From the NCBI GenBank assembly GCA_003141615.1, contig PLMV01000116.1, positions 1-32,855 on the forward strand: DNA of 32,855 nucleotides. Direction: 5' to 3'. Shown one piece after another: positions 1 to 9,128 of the stretch. A program made the translations under genes and the position numbers. The stretch is from Syntrophaceae bacterium (GTDB lineage Bacteria; Desulfobacterota; Syntrophia; Syntrophales; Smithellaceae). Under the pieces are notes generated by a model. It made no database searches. It was not told where the DNA came from and saw only the letters and a program-made list of their open reading frames with translations. Position 1 is the stretch's first letter. Each line of letters opens with the position of its first letter.

Positions 1-44
1 TTTGATTTAGAATTGGAATTACATATTTTAAGGAGAATTAAACC

Positions 45-848
45 ATGTTCGATATATCCCAGTTTTCACTAAAAGGGAAAATAGCAGTGGTTACCGGCGG
101 TGGCCGCGGCATCGGTCAGGCTATAGCGTTTGCTTTCGCTAAGGCAGGAGCCAAAGTGGTCATCACCAGCCGCAAGGCACCGGATCTGGAGGCAACGGCA
201 GCCGAGATTAAAGCCTTCGGCGGCGAAGCGTTTCCGCTCCCGGCTCATCTGGGCAAAATGGACGAGATAAAAAAGATGGTCAGCACTGTGATGGACAAGT
301 TTGGCCGAATAGATATTCTGGTCAATAATGCCGGCGCAAGCCCCGCCATGGGTTCAGTCCTCGAATGCAACGAACGCCTCTGGGATAAACTCATGGACAT
401 TAACTTAAAAGGAGCTTATTTCATCAGCCAGGCTGTGGCCAATATTATGGTAAAGCAAGGCGGCGGAAAAATCATCAATATAGCTTCCGTTGACGGGTAC
501 AATCCCGAACCCGGTTTGAGCATCTATTCTATTTCCAAGGCCGGCATGCGGATGATTACGAGGGCATTTGCCAGTGAGCTGATATCTTATAATATTCAGG
601 TGAACACCATTGCTCCGGGACCCATCAGCACTAAGATGATGGATTCCCACTGGGGACACCTACCACTGGAAGAAGCTCAAAAAGTGAAACAAACGGTGGA
701 AAAGATGCTGCCCTCCGGTCGAATCGGCAATCCCGATGAAATCGCAGGCGCCGCTCTCTATCTGGCATCCGCTGCCTCTAACTATACAACAGGAGCGGAG
801 ATCATCATCGACGGCGGCTTATTGCTGGGCAATCATTTATCCGGGTAA
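45..848 (+). CDS. SDR family NAD(P)-dependent oxidoreductase
   Basis: Classical short-chain dehydrogenase/reductase of 267 residues, the usual family length. The Rossmann glycine motif TGGGRGIG is at residues 17-24, NNAG at 94-97, and the full catalytic tetrad is visible: N120, S148, Y161, K165 (YSISK). The C-terminal TGAEIIIDGG signature is typical of the FabG/3-hydroxyacyl-CoA dehydrogenase-like branch. It starts at an ATG preceded by AAGGAG at 30-35. It lies 47 bp before the isochorismatase-family gene on the same strand and faces the acyl-CoA operon. A role in oxidising a hydroxyacyl-CoA or alcohol intermediate is inference from context; the exact substrate cannot be read from sequence. 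Confidence 0.93.
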   Translation: MFDISQFSLKGKIAVVTGGGRGIGQAIAFAFAKAGAKVVITSRKAPDLEATAAEIKAFGGEAFPLPAHLGKMDEIKKMVSTVMDKFGRIDILVNNAGASPAMGSVLECNERLWDKLMDINLKGAYFISQAVANIMVKQGGGKIINIASVDGYNPEPGLSIYSISKAGMRMITRAFASELISYNIQVNTIAPGPISTKMMDSHWGHLPLEEAQKVKQTVEKMLPSGRIGNPDEIAGAALYLASAASNYTTGAEIIIDGGLLLGNHLSG

Positions 849-895
849 GAAATGATCTGCAAAAAATACACACTGACAAAAAAGGGTAAGTTGAA

Positions 896-1435
896 ATGCT
901 CAGCCGCACCAACGCAGTACTAATCATTATTGACATTCAGGGCAATCTTGCCCAGGCAATGTACGACAAAGAAAATCTTTTTGCCAACAGCGTAAAGCTT
1001 ATTCAGGGTTTTAAAGCGTTTAATCTGCCGATCATCTTCACTGAGCAAATCCCGCAAAAACTCGACAAGACTTTACCTGTAATCTTGCAGGAATTAGAGG
1101 GCATAGAGCCTATCGAAAAAGAAACTTTCAGCTGCTGGGATGATCGAAATTTCATCAAGCAACTGAAAGCATTAAGCCGCAAACATATAGTTCTTACCGG
1201 CATTGAATGCCACGTTTGCGTTTATCAAACGGCCTTGGATTTAATCTCCAACGGCTATACGGTTCATCTGGTCACAGATGCCGTCTCTTCGCGCACGCCG
1301 GAAAACCGCCAAGTCGGAATAGAAGCAATCAAAAGTGCAGGCGCGCATCTTACATCCACGGAAATGGTTTTATTTGAACTGCTGCGCACCGCCGCCGATC
1401 CGAAATTTAAGGACATATTCAAAATCGTGAAATAA
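896..1435 (+). CDS. Isochorismatase-family cysteine hydrolase
   Basis: A 179-residue protein of the isochorismatase-like (YcaC/ISOC1-type) fold. The Asp-Lys-Cys triad is present: D13 in IIIDIQ, K75 in EKETFSCW, and C108 in the GIECHVCVYQTALDL signature. This family hydrolyses amides, nicotinamide-like compounds or isochorismate; the ISOC1-like branch has no firm substrate, so none is proposed. Probably co-transcribed with the SDR gene 47 bp upstream. It ends 12 bp from the convergent end of the TetR gene. A second, internally deleted copy of this gene lies at 13148-13402, beyond the far end of the minus-strand operon. Confidence 0.9.
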   Translation: MLSRTNAVLIIIDIQGNLAQAMYDKENLFANSVKLIQGFKAFNLPIIFTEQIPQKLDKTLPVILQELEGIEPIEKETFSCWDDRNFIKQLKALSRKHIVLTGIECHVCVYQTALDLISNGYTVHLVTDAVSSRTPENRQVGIEAIKSAGAHLTSTEMVLFELLRTAADPKFKDIFKIVK

Positions 1436-1447
1436 ACAAAGAATTTC

Positions 1448-2119
1448 TTAGTGTGGGGCATCCTCAATAAAGAGGTTGTTCAACCCGCCCAACATAAACG
1501 ATGCCGATTCCTGAGCCATTTGCATGACATCTGCAGAACGGTCCTGCCAGAGCAGGTAATAACAGGCGATGCGCTCATAGATCCCGACGATGCAGACGGC
1601 AATCAATTCCGGCGATAAATTCGTCACGAAATGCTTGCCCTGTCTCTCACTGATCTTGATAATTGCATCCTTGATGTCCAGCGTGAGCTTGACAAACACT
1701 TGTTTCCTCTGTTCTTCGACTTCCACACTCTGACCGACCGATTCCCTGAAAAAAATAGCGATTTTCTCAGGATAGCGCAAACAGAAGTCCCCTAGAAATG
1801 CAAATGAGATCATCCGAAAGCCATCGAAGGAAAATTCTGTCTTTTGAAACTCCTCACCCATTGATTTTCTTAGATCATGCCCAATTTCCTGCATGAGTTT
1901 GATCAGGAGTTCCTCTTTGTTTTTGAAATAGAAATAGACTGAACCAGTCGACACCTCTGCCAGATCAGCGATTTCCTCGATGCTCGTCTGATGATAGCCC
2001 TTCCGGGCGAACAACGTCTCGGCCGCTTTCAAGATGGTATTACAGCGATTTTCCTTTTCCCGGAGACGCCGCATCGACCGTCTCGGCACGGCATGATCCG
2101 TCTTGTTTACCCTGGTCAT
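1448..2119 (-). CDS. TetR/AcrR-family transcriptional regulator
   Basis: A 223-residue TetR-type repressor. The N-terminal helix-turn-helix spans about residues 27-75, with the signature TSIEEIADLAEVSTGSVYFY followed by FKNKEELL. The C-terminal ligand domain is divergent, as usual. The start ATG is preceded by AGGTGA, so the N-terminal basic extension (residues 1-20) is probably real. It is the last gene of the minus-strand acyl-CoA operon, 202 bp after the flavoprotein gene. Members near acyl-CoA genes commonly bind acyl-CoA or the free acid and repress the operon; here the best operator candidate is the 17-bp palindrome at 12948-12964. The ligand is not predictable. Confidence 0.92.
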   Translation of the reverse strand: MTRVNKTDHAVPRRSMRRLREKENRCNTILKAAETLFARKGYHQTSIEEIADLAEVSTGSVYFYFKNKEELLIKLMQEIGHDLRKSMGEEFQKTEFSFDGFRMISFAFLGDFCLRYPEKIAIFFRESVGQSVEVEEQRKQVFVKLTLDIKDAIIKISERQGKHFVTNLSPELIAVCIVGIYERIACYYLLWQDRSADVMQMAQESASFMLGGLNNLFIEDAPH

Positions 2120-2321
2120 TTAATTCACCTAATTCTTCTGGACATAGACTACAACGATGGGCACCCCACCTCCGATCATCGCGTTCACGCTCCTATCATA
2201 TCCTTCCTTAAACATCAATGACAGCTGAAGACTTCAAAACCGGTATGTCCGCATATTCCTTCCACGCTAAACTGACGCCATTGACCGCATTCTGCTCACC
2301 CATCGTGGCGCTCCCGACGTA

Positions 2322-3299
2322 TCATGATACGACTTCCATGGTTCTTACCCGCGACAAAATCGCATGGGCGCCCGAGACGATCTCATTTACGACCTCGGCG
2401 ATCGGCTTGATCTCATGGATAAGCGAAGCCGCCAGACCACACGCAATGGGTACGCCTTCCGGGTCTCCCTTGGCGTACATCTCCCTGCCCACCTTTCCAC
2501 CGACGATCGTGAGAAGCTCAGCCAACCCCGCCCCGCGGGCTTCCATTTCCAGCGCTTTGCCGGTCGCCCAGTTCTTCATGCATCGCATGGGGTTATTAAG
2601 GGTTCTCATGATGAGCGTCGTATCTCTTTCCGTCACCTCAAGATAGCGCTTCTTCATCGTTTCATTCATCGTGCTTTCGGCTGTCGCTACAAAACGGGTC
2701 CCCATAAGCACGCCGGCAGCCCCGTAGCACATGGCGGCAGCGAATCCCCTTGCATCCGCAATACCACCGGCGGCGATAACGGGAATTGAAAGTTCATCCA
2801 CCGCCCTGGGCAACATGATCGACAGGGGAACGTCATCCATGCCAGGATGGCCGCCGCATTCAAAACCAACGATGATGATCCCGTCAACACCACCGGCAAC
2901 GGCCTTTTTTGCAAAACGAAGTGTTGGTACTTTATGAAATATTTTGATCCCTCCCCCCTTGAGCACAGGTACAAGAAATGCCGGATCGTTGCCGGCCGTC
3001 TCAGCCGCCGCCACCCCTTCTTCAGCGGCAACCTTCGCAAATCCCAGCGAGCGTTCCCCGCGCCCCAATTCGGGAAGCATGCTGATGTTCACCCCAAAAG
3101 GCTTATCCGTCAGATCACGAGTTTTCCGAATTTCCTCCCGAAAATCCTCAGCGGTCGGAAACGTTTCCGCCGTCAGAAAAGCCATCACGCCCGCATTCGC
3201 TGCCGCTGCGACAAATGAAGCCGTCGACAGCCACTGCATTCCCCCCATCATGATCGGGTGAGGAATCCCCAACATTTCCGTCAGTCTTGTTTTAAACAT
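2322..3299 (-). CDS. Nitronate monooxygenase / 2-nitropropane dioxygenase-like FMN oxidoreductase
   Basis: A 325-residue TIM-barrel flavoprotein of the NMO/FabK superfamily. Family marks: GIPHPIMMGGMQW near the N-terminus (residues 11-23), GFECGGHPG with H151 at the active-site position, AAGGIAD at 176-182 and GAAGVLMGTRF at 193-203 for FMN phosphate binding. The family includes nitronate monooxygenases, FabK enoyl-ACP reductases and uncharacterised NADH:quinone or enoyl reductases. In an acyl-CoA operon of a probable anaerobe an enoyl-CoA or related reductase is at least as likely as an oxygenase; that is inference. It sits 106 bp downstream of the acyl-CoA dehydrogenase gene. Confidence 0.87.
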   Translation of the reverse strand: MFKTRLTEMLGIPHPIMMGGMQWLSTASFVAAAANAGVMAFLTAETFPTAEDFREEIRKTRDLTDKPFGVNISMLPELGRGERSLGFAKVAAEEGVAAAETAGNDPAFLVPVLKGGGIKIFHKVPTLRFAKKAVAGGVDGIIIVGFECGGHPGMDDVPLSIMLPRAVDELSIPVIAAGGIADARGFAAAMCYGAAGVLMGTRFVATAESTMNETMKKRYLEVTERDTTLIMRTLNNPMRCMKNWATGKALEMEARGAGLAELLTIVGGKVGREMYAKGDPEGVPIACGLAASLIHEIKPIAEVVNEIVSGAHAILSRVRTMEVVS

Positions 3300-3405
3300 T
3301 CCTTTTTTCTCACTCCTTTATCGGAAGGATATTCACTCCCGTTGCTTCCGTCTCCGTGTCAGCGGATTTTTTACAGCCCAGACAATCAATCGCCCCGGGG
3401 AAGGT

Positions 3406-4542
3406 TCAAAACCCCGATGTTCGGGCAATGATTTCGTACATAACTTCGTCCGCCCCCGCACCGATCGACATAATACGAGAATCTCTAAAATATCTGGAAA
3501 TAAGCGTCTCGTTCATAAACCCCATTCCCCCGAACATCTGCAGACAGCCACTGGCAACCTCGGCAATCAACTGTCCGGCAAACAGTTTCCCCATCGATAT
3601 CTCGCGGGTGACGTCCAGCCCTTCCATCTTCATGCGGACGATATGGTACGTGAGCTGCTTCAGGCATTCATTTTTCATCAGCCACCCCGCCAGCCGATGT
3701 CGCAGGACCTGCTTGGTGATGAGAGGCTTGCCGTAGACGATTCTCTGTTTCAGGTAATCAACCGTCATATCGATCATATCCTGAACGCACACATGGACGC
3801 CCGGCAGGATCGTAAACCGCTCATGCTGGAACTGTTTCATCTGATAGATGAATCCCTCCCCCTCTTCACCGATTAAATTCTCCACCGGCACCGCTACATT
3901 GTCGAAAAAGAGCTCCGCCGTATCACTGCTTCGCAAACCCAGCTTATCGAGTTTCTTGCTGACGACAAAACCGGGCAGATTCGTCGGTACCACGAAAAGA
4001 CCAAATGAATGATATCCCCCATCGTCACTCGTCTTCGCCAGCAGGGTCAGAAAGTCGGCCTGGGTACCATTGGTGATATAGGTCTTGGATCCATTGATGA
4101 TATAGTGATCCCCCTTCTTCACCGCCTTCGTCTTGATGGCAAACACGTCCGATCCGGCATCGGGCTCCGTGACGGCAATGGCCGACACCATATCGCCGGC
4201 GATCGCGCCCCTCAGGTATTTGTCCTTCAGGTATTCGCTGCCAAAGGCGTCAATCGCGGGTGTCGCCATATTGGTCTGCACGGCAATCGCCGTCGAAACA
4301 CCCAGTCCGCGGATATGTCCGGCTTCTTCCAGGAGAACCGTCTCATACCAGTAGTCGAGCCCCTGCCCTCCATATTTCGGATCGTAACGAATCCCGAGGA
4401 AGCCAAGATCCCCCATCTTTTTGAACAGGTCATGCAGTGGGGCTGTCGTCTCCTCCCATTCGTCGATATAGGGATTGATTTCCTTGTCGACAAATCTTTT
4501 CACCGATTCCCGGAAGGCATTGTGTGTTTCATCAAAATACAT
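3406..4542 (-). CDS. Acyl-CoA dehydrogenase, catalytic Glu at the LCAD/IVD position
   Basis: A 378-residue acyl-CoA dehydrogenase, full family length, FAD-dependent. AVTEPDAGSD at residues 123-132 is the conserved flavin/substrate motif and the C-terminal helical domain carries QMFGGMGFMNE. At the position of the medium-chain enzyme's catalytic glutamate (near residue 362, IGAGADEVM) there is no Glu aligned. A Glu is instead present at E241 in FQHERF, matching the helix-G base of isovaleryl-CoA and long-chain dehydrogenases. That fits a branched substrate such as isovaleryl- or citronellyl-CoA. The start ATG has AAGGAG seven bases upstream. It follows the acyl-CoA ligase gene by 57 bp. Confidence 0.93.
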   Translation of the reverse strand: MYFDETHNAFRESVKRFVDKEINPYIDEWEETTAPLHDLFKKMGDLGFLGIRYDPKYGGQGLDYWYETVLLEEAGHIRGLGVSTAIAVQTNMATPAIDAFGSEYLKDKYLRGAIAGDMVSAIAVTEPDAGSDVFAIKTKAVKKGDHYIINGSKTYITNGTQADFLTLLAKTSDDGGYHSFGLFVVPTNLPGFVVSKKLDKLGLRSSDTAELFFDNVAVPVENLIGEEGEGFIYQMKQFQHERFTILPGVHVCVQDMIDMTVDYLKQRIVYGKPLITKQVLRHRLAGWLMKNECLKQLTYHIVRMKMEGLDVTREISMGKLFAGQLIAEVASGCLQMFGGMGFMNETLISRYFRDSRIMSIGAGADEVMYEIIARTSGF

Positions 4543-4570
4543 TTTTCTCTCCTTTAGATAGATTGAATTG

Positions 4571-4600
4571 GGCGTCAGACGTTTTCCTTTTCCCGACGCC
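4571..4600 (-). other. Intercistronic inverted repeat
   Basis: Between the ligase and acyl-CoA dehydrogenase genes, GGCGTC and GACGCC form 6-bp arms around an A-rich loop. The motif GGCGTCGGG also occurs twice in tandem across the ligase stop codon. No T-run follows, so this is more likely a processing or REP-like hairpin than a terminator. Confidence 0.4.
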
Positions 4601-6312
4601 TAGTGCCCGACGCCTGCCCTGAGCACCTTCTTGTCCACTTTCCCCACGGCTGTCAGCGGCATGGCGTCCGTAATCTCCATAACTTTGGGAACCTTATAAG
4701 GTGTCAGGTTTTCCCGACAATGGTCGAGCAGTTCTTTTTTAATGGATTCAAGATCTTTTTCCATCGCCGGGGCAGTCAGTTGGATCACTGCCTTAACAAT
4801 CTGGCTGTCCGGCCTCTTGGGATCCGGCATCCCGATAATGGCGCAAAGCTGGACCGCCGCATGCTGACTCAAGACATCTTCAACCTCCCGGGAAAACACC
4901 TTGTACCCCCCCACGATGAGCATATCCTTGGAGCGGTCAGCGATGAAGACATATCCGTCCTCATCCATCCTGACAACATCGCCGGTATAGAGCCACGTTT
5001 CCTTCTGGTACTCCCTCAAGGTGTTTGCCGTTTCTTCGGGCTTTCCGTGATACCCCTTCATTACCTGAGGACCGTGAACGATCAGTTCCCCGACTTCACC
5101 CACCGGCACCTCTACCGTTCCTGTTTCAACATCGACCACTTTAATCCGCGTACTCTGCAAGGGCAGGCCGACAGAACCAATCTTCTTTTTCCCTTTGCAG
5201 GGATTCATCGTGATGACGGGGCTCGCTTCGGTCATGCCGAGGATTTCCACCACTTTCCCTGCACCGACGATCGCTTCCAGGGCCGTGATGGCCTCTTTCG
5301 AAAACGGCGCTGCACCGGAAATGCATATCTCACACGACGAGAAATCAATTTTCGCAAAGGCCGGATTATCCATCAGCATCTGGTAGAGGGACGGGACATG
5401 CAGCATGATGAAGGGGCGGTATTGGGAAATTTCCCGGCAGACATGGTCGGTGTTTCTGGGATCGGGAATCAGGCACTGGGTATAAGACATGGCCATGGTC
5501 GTCAGCCCCAGATAGAGACCCGCTTGATGAAAGAATGGAAATCCCGAACAGGCAACCCCTCCGCCCACCTTGAGGTCGAACCATTGTGTCGCCTGAAGGA
5601 TATTGGCAACAAGATTGCGGTGCGTCAATACCGCCCCCTTGGGCAGGCCTGTCGTACCCCCCGTATACTGGATAAGACAGGTATCCTGGGGATCGATACG
5701 CACCTTCGGCCTGGACGCCCCATAGTTCCGGATAACATCCATGAAGGGGACAATCTCTTTGCCGGCGATCGGCTCAACCTTCCCCACGGGTACTTTCTTC
5801 AGTAATTTCCCCAGGAATCTCTTGTGCAGCGGCAGAAAGTCGATAATATTTGTGACGATGAAAATTTTCAGCGACGGAATATCGTTACGAATTTTTTGCA
5901 CGCGATTTTCGAAAATGGCATCGAGCGTTACCAGGCACTTTACGCTCGTGTCGTTGATCTGATTGGCCATTTCCTTGGGCGTCAAGAGCGGCGAAACCCC
6001 GCTGGCCACGCAACCTGCGCGCAGAATACCGGCCAGGGCAATCAGATACTGCGGGGTATTGGGAAGATTCACACCAACCACGTCACCCGGGACACAACCC
6101 CGGCTGGCAAGGTATCCGGCAAAACTACCGGAGAACCTGTCCAGGTCTCTGTAGCTACAGGTGCTGCCGAGAAAATGAAACGCGTCCCTATCCGGATCGT
6201 GGTTGATGGCTCTTTCCAGCAAATCCACATACGTTTCATCGGGAATCGTTATCTCATGCTCTACCCAGGGATCATACGATTGCAACCACGGTTTGGTATC
6301 GTAAACTGTCAC
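4600..6312 (-). CDS. AMP-dependent acyl-CoA synthetase (ANL superfamily ligase)
   Basis: An acid:CoA ligase of 570 residues from the chosen start. The ATP-binding loop YTGGTTGLPKG lies near residues 216-226, the hinge/A8 region LYTGDVVRMDEDGYV and the GGYKVFSREVE motif follow, and the catalytic lysine is in PLTAVGKVDKK near the C-terminus. I start at the GTG at 6312 because it has a strong AGGAGGTG five bases upstream; the reading frame stays open for 38 more codons but has no Shine-Dalgarno there. It activates a carboxylic acid to its CoA thioester with ATP, the expected first step of the pathway in this operon. The acid is unknown; a branched medium-chain acid is inferred from the neighbours. 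Confidence 0.9.
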   Translation of the reverse strand: MTVYDTKPWLQSYDPWVEHEITIPDETYVDLLERAINHDPDRDAFHFLGSTCSYRDLDRFSGSFAGYLASRGCVPGDVVGVNLPNTPQYLIALAGILRAGCVASGVSPLLTPKEMANQINDTSVKCLVTLDAIFENRVQKIRNDIPSLKIFIVTNIIDFLPLHKRFLGKLLKKVPVGKVEPIAGKEIVPFMDVIRNYGASRPKVRIDPQDTCLIQYTGGTTGLPKGAVLTHRNLVANILQATQWFDLKVGGGVACSGFPFFHQAGLYLGLTTMAMSYTQCLIPDPRNTDHVCREISQYRPFIMLHVPSLYQMLMDNPAFAKIDFSSCEICISGAAPFSKEAITALEAIVGAGKVVEILGMTEASPVITMNPCKGKKKIGSVGLPLQSTRIKVVDVETGTVEVPVGEVGELIVHGPQVMKGYHGKPEETANTLREYQKETWLYTGDVVRMDEDGYVFIADRSKDMLIVGGYKVFSREVEDVLSQHAAVQLCAIIGMPDPKRPDSQIVKAVIQLTAPAMEKDLESIKKELLDHCRENLTPYKVPKVMEITDAMPLTAVGKVDKKVLRAGVGH

Positions 6313-6445
6313 TGAACACCTCCTTCCTGCATCCAGGAATGCTGTTTTCATGCTCCGTGATCCGTTTTCGGGGAATGGAAACGGTTCAGACGTCAGGAAC
6401 CGCATTCTTCCCCCTGTCTTGCACAAGACTGTTGCGTCTACTGAG

Positions 6446-6526
6446 GTAAAGGCTAAAAGCCAATGGTTAAGGGATTCGTTCCCTTCGCCCTCCGCCCTTC
6501 ACTTGCATTTCGCCTTTAGCCTTTAG
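6446..6526 (-). other. Intercistronic imperfect inverted repeat
   Basis: The spacer between the AtuA gene and the ligase carries an imperfect inverted repeat: GGCTAAAGGCGAAATG, overlapping the AtuA stop codon, pairs with CCATTGGCTTTTAGCC about 50 bases on. There is no T-tract. It may stabilise or segment the operon transcript. Confidence 0.35.
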
Positions 6527-8303
6527 TTCTTATTACGATCGCTTCCGGCATTTCGATGACTTTGGCACGCAGATATTCGCCGAGCGTCTTCGCCTGGGGG
6601 TCACTGCGCATCGATGCCGCCACACCTTCCCCGAGCACGCCCTTGATATAAAAATTGACGGCCAGGAGATTGGGAAATTCGTACCGTTCCATCTCAAATC
6701 CGCTCATATCGCGCAGGAGCTCTTTCAATTTTTCCGTTGTCAGGAATTCCCTCAGGAAGGCGTAAGCCTCGGGTGTCTTCGCCCATACCCCAAGATTGGC
6801 GTTGCCGCCCTTGTCGCCGGAGCGCGTAGCGAAAACGCGCCCCAGAGGCATTCTGATCATCTTCCCCATGGGCATCGGAGGAATCGTAATCTTTTTGGCA
6901 TCCGGCACGGGCGCCGAGGGGTCCGGCAAAACAGAATCCACCATCACAACCTTCTCCTCAACCATGACTTTCTGCTGGATGTGCTTGGTCGAGATGAGTG
7001 TCGGCCAATGGATGATGGCGGGGCCGCCCTTGGTCGGTGGGGCGGTTGCCGTAAAACCGGGGATGTTGGCCAGGCCGAGCTCAACGATCTTCGCAGAGAA
7101 TTTACCGACTTTTTTCGCATCCGGATCCATCACCGATACGCGCAGATAGGCAAAGGCCTCATCATTCGTTTGGGGATCATCCTTATCGGACCGGATCAGT
7201 TGTACATTCTCCACGGCAAATTTCCCCCGGCCGCCGAGACTGTCGAACAATGCGTCTTCGAAGATCTTCGCCTTCTTTTCAATGTCGAGCCCCGTGAGAA
7301 CGATCGTCATCGAATTGCGATAATTGCCCGCATTGTTGATGCAGACTTTGGTCGTCGCGGGGGGAGGCTCACCCTTCACACCGGTAATCTTCGTCCGGTC
7401 CGGTCCCTCCTGGGAAATTTCGATCGTATCGAACCGCGCCGCCACATCCGGCGTCAGATACTTCGGCCCCCTTACTTCATAAAGAAGCTGGGCCTTGACG
7501 GTATCGACCGAGACGAGACCTCCGGTGCCGGGATGTTTGGTGATCACAAAGGAGCCGTCCGCGAAGATTTCGGCGATGGGATAGCCTACGTTGAGGAACG
7601 AAGGCACCTCCTCGATGAAGGAATAATTTCCCCCAGTCGCTTGGGCGCCGCATTCAATAATATGACCGGCAACAGCGGCGCCGGCAAGCTTGTCCCAGTC
7701 CTGGCGCTGCCATCCGAACCACCAGGCGGCCGGACCCATCACGACCGAGGCATCCGCAAGACGTCCGCCCACCACAATATCCGCTCCCTGGGACAGGGAC
7801 TCCGCAACGCCCCAGCCACCCAAATAGGCGTTGGCAGAAATAGGCATCGCGCCAGCTTCCTTCAGGCTGATTCCCTTATCCAGGTGAATAAACGCTTCCC
7901 CCTTCTCCTGCAGATCCGCCAGCCGTCCCATGAGATCATCGCCTTCAATGCAGGCAATCTTCGGATGAAGGCCCAAGGTGTCCGCGATCTTCTTCAGCTC
8001 TTTCGCCAATCCCTGCGGATTCAATCCGCCGGCGTTGGAGACCACCCGAATGTCGCGGTCGAGGCATTCCCCCATCACCTGCTCCATTTGCTTCAGAAAC
8101 GTCGGCACGTAACCCGTCTCCGGTTTCCTCATCTTCATGCCGAAGAGGATCGCCATCGTAAGTTCCGCCAAATAGTCTCCAGTCAGTATGTCGATGGGGC
8201 CATCCTGCACCATTTCCTTGGCCGCCGTCAGGCGATCGCCGAAATAACCGCTGCAGTTGGCGATGATGACTTTGTCATTTCTTCTTGGATCTTTCGTACT
8301 CAT
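6516..8303 (-). CDS. atuA: AtuA family protein (acyclic terpene utilisation, DUF1446)
   Basis: A 595-residue protein of the AtuA/DUF1446 family. Recognisable blocks are IANCSGYFGDR near residues 14-24, the GDYLAELTM segment, VSNAGGLNPQGL at about 84-95, the glycine-rich GGWGVAESLSQGADIVVGGR region, and the C-terminal TRSGDKGGNANLGVW block typical of long AtuA proteins. AtuA is needed for citronellol/geraniol growth in pseudomonads, but its chemistry is not established. Here it sits between an acyl-CoA ligase and an enoyl-CoA hydratase and beside a three-part carboxylase, the same company it keeps in Atu-type clusters. The symbol denotes family membership, not proven function. Confidence 0.9.
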   Translation of the reverse strand: MSTKDPRRNDKVIIANCSGYFGDRLTAAKEMVQDGPIDILTGDYLAELTMAILFGMKMRKPETGYVPTFLKQMEQVMGECLDRDIRVVSNAGGLNPQGLAKELKKIADTLGLHPKIACIEGDDLMGRLADLQEKGEAFIHLDKGISLKEAGAMPISANAYLGGWGVAESLSQGADIVVGGRLADASVVMGPAAWWFGWQRQDWDKLAGAAVAGHIIECGAQATGGNYSFIEEVPSFLNVGYPIAEIFADGSFVITKHPGTGGLVSVDTVKAQLLYEVRGPKYLTPDVAARFDTIEISQEGPDRTKITGVKGEPPPATTKVCINNAGNYRNSMTIVLTGLDIEKKAKIFEDALFDSLGGRGKFAVENVQLIRSDKDDPQTNDEAFAYLRVSVMDPDAKKVGKFSAKIVELGLANIPGFTATAPPTKGGPAIIHWPTLISTKHIQQKVMVEEKVVMVDSVLPDPSAPVPDAKKITIPPMPMGKMIRMPLGRVFATRSGDKGGNANLGVWAKTPEAYAFLREFLTTEKLKELLRDMSGFEMERYEFPNLLAVNFYIKGVLGEGVAASMRSDPQAKTLGEYLRAKVIEMPEAIVIRTKG

Positions 8304-8329
8304 ATATCCCCCCTATCCGTGATTATGAT

Positions 8330-9100
8330 TTATCGGCCGGTAAAAACCGGCGGCCGTTTTTCGATGAAAGCTGTAATGCCTTCCCGCGCATCCTCCGTGC
8401 TCACAATTTCCTTGAGCTTTTCGGAAAGATAATTCAGGGCTTCTTTCAACGGCATGTTCGCTGCTCCGTAAAACGCTTGCTTGCCGATCCTCATCCCGAT
8501 CGGACTTTTGGAAACCAGGGTCTTGAGGACGTTGTTTACTTCTTCGTCCAAATTGCCCATGGGCACGACGCGGGTGATCAATCCCATGGCCAAGGCCTCC
8601 TGGGCCGTCATCCGCTCGCCTAAGAGAATCATCTCCATCGCCTTTTTCTGCAGGACATTGCGAAAAATCAGGGCGCCGATCATCATCGGCCACAGCCCGA
8701 CATTCACTTCCGGCGTGCCGAATTTGGCGTCGTCTGCGGCGATCACGATATCGCAGGCCAGCATAAAGCCCATCCCACCGGCCAGACAGAAACCCTTGAT
8801 GCGCGCCACCGTCGGCTTGGGAAAGCTCGCCAGTCTGTTTAAGAGACTGGCATAATATCCAAACACATCCTTCCCCTCTGTCGCCATGCCGCCCGCGAGC
8901 TGCGCGCCGGTGCAAAAGGCCTTATCGCCAGCCCCGGTGATCAGAAGGGCTCTCACGAGATCATCCTTTTGGACCTGATCGAGATACGCGTGGAAAAGAT
9001 CAATTGCCTCGGGCGTAATCGCGTTTCGCTGCTGCTCGCGATTGATTGTGATGGTGCCGATGCCGTCCTCGACCCGGTAGAGCAAATGCTGATCGTTCAT
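8330..9100 (-). CDS. Enoyl-CoA hydratase/isomerase (crotonase family), AtuE/LiuC-like
   Basis: Crotonase-fold hydratase of 256 residues. The start is the ATG at 9100, which has GGAGG upstream; a longer frame without such a site begins at 9199 and would overlap the carrier-protein gene. Oxyanion-hole elements are FCTGAQLAGG (62-71) and the CLAGGMGF region (105-112). E131 in FGTPEVNVGLWP is retained at the second catalytic Glu position. The first Glu of rat crotonase (E144) is replaced by Gly (G111), as in methylglutaconyl- and isohexenylglutaconyl-CoA hydratases. Next to a carboxylase, hydration of a 3-methylglutaconyl-type CoA ester is the likely role. Confidence 0.9.
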   Translation of the reverse strand: MNDQHLLYRVEDGIGTITINREQQRNAITPEAIDLFHAYLDQVQKDDLVRALLITGAGDKAFCTGAQLAGGMATEGKDVFGYYASLLNRLASFPKPTVARIKGFCLAGGMGFMLACDIVIAADDAKFGTPEVNVGLWPMMIGALIFRNVLQKKAMEMILLGERMTAQEALAMGLITRVVPMGNLDEEVNNVLKTLVSKSPIGMRIGKQAFYGAANMPLKEALNYLSEKLKEIVSTEDAREGITAFIEKRPPVFTGR

Positions 9101-9128
9101 AAGATTGCCTCCTTGGCTTGTATGATAT

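Noticed and set aside
4603-5805. Plus-strand frame of 400 codons opposite the acyl-CoA ligase gene
   Set aside because: Antisense shadow; the ligase motifs are unambiguous on the other strand.
6981-8432. Long plus-strand open frame (483 codons) opposite the AtuA gene
   Set aside because: It is a shadow of the well-supported AtuA coding sequence: no domain, Arg/His-rich composition, no ribosome site.
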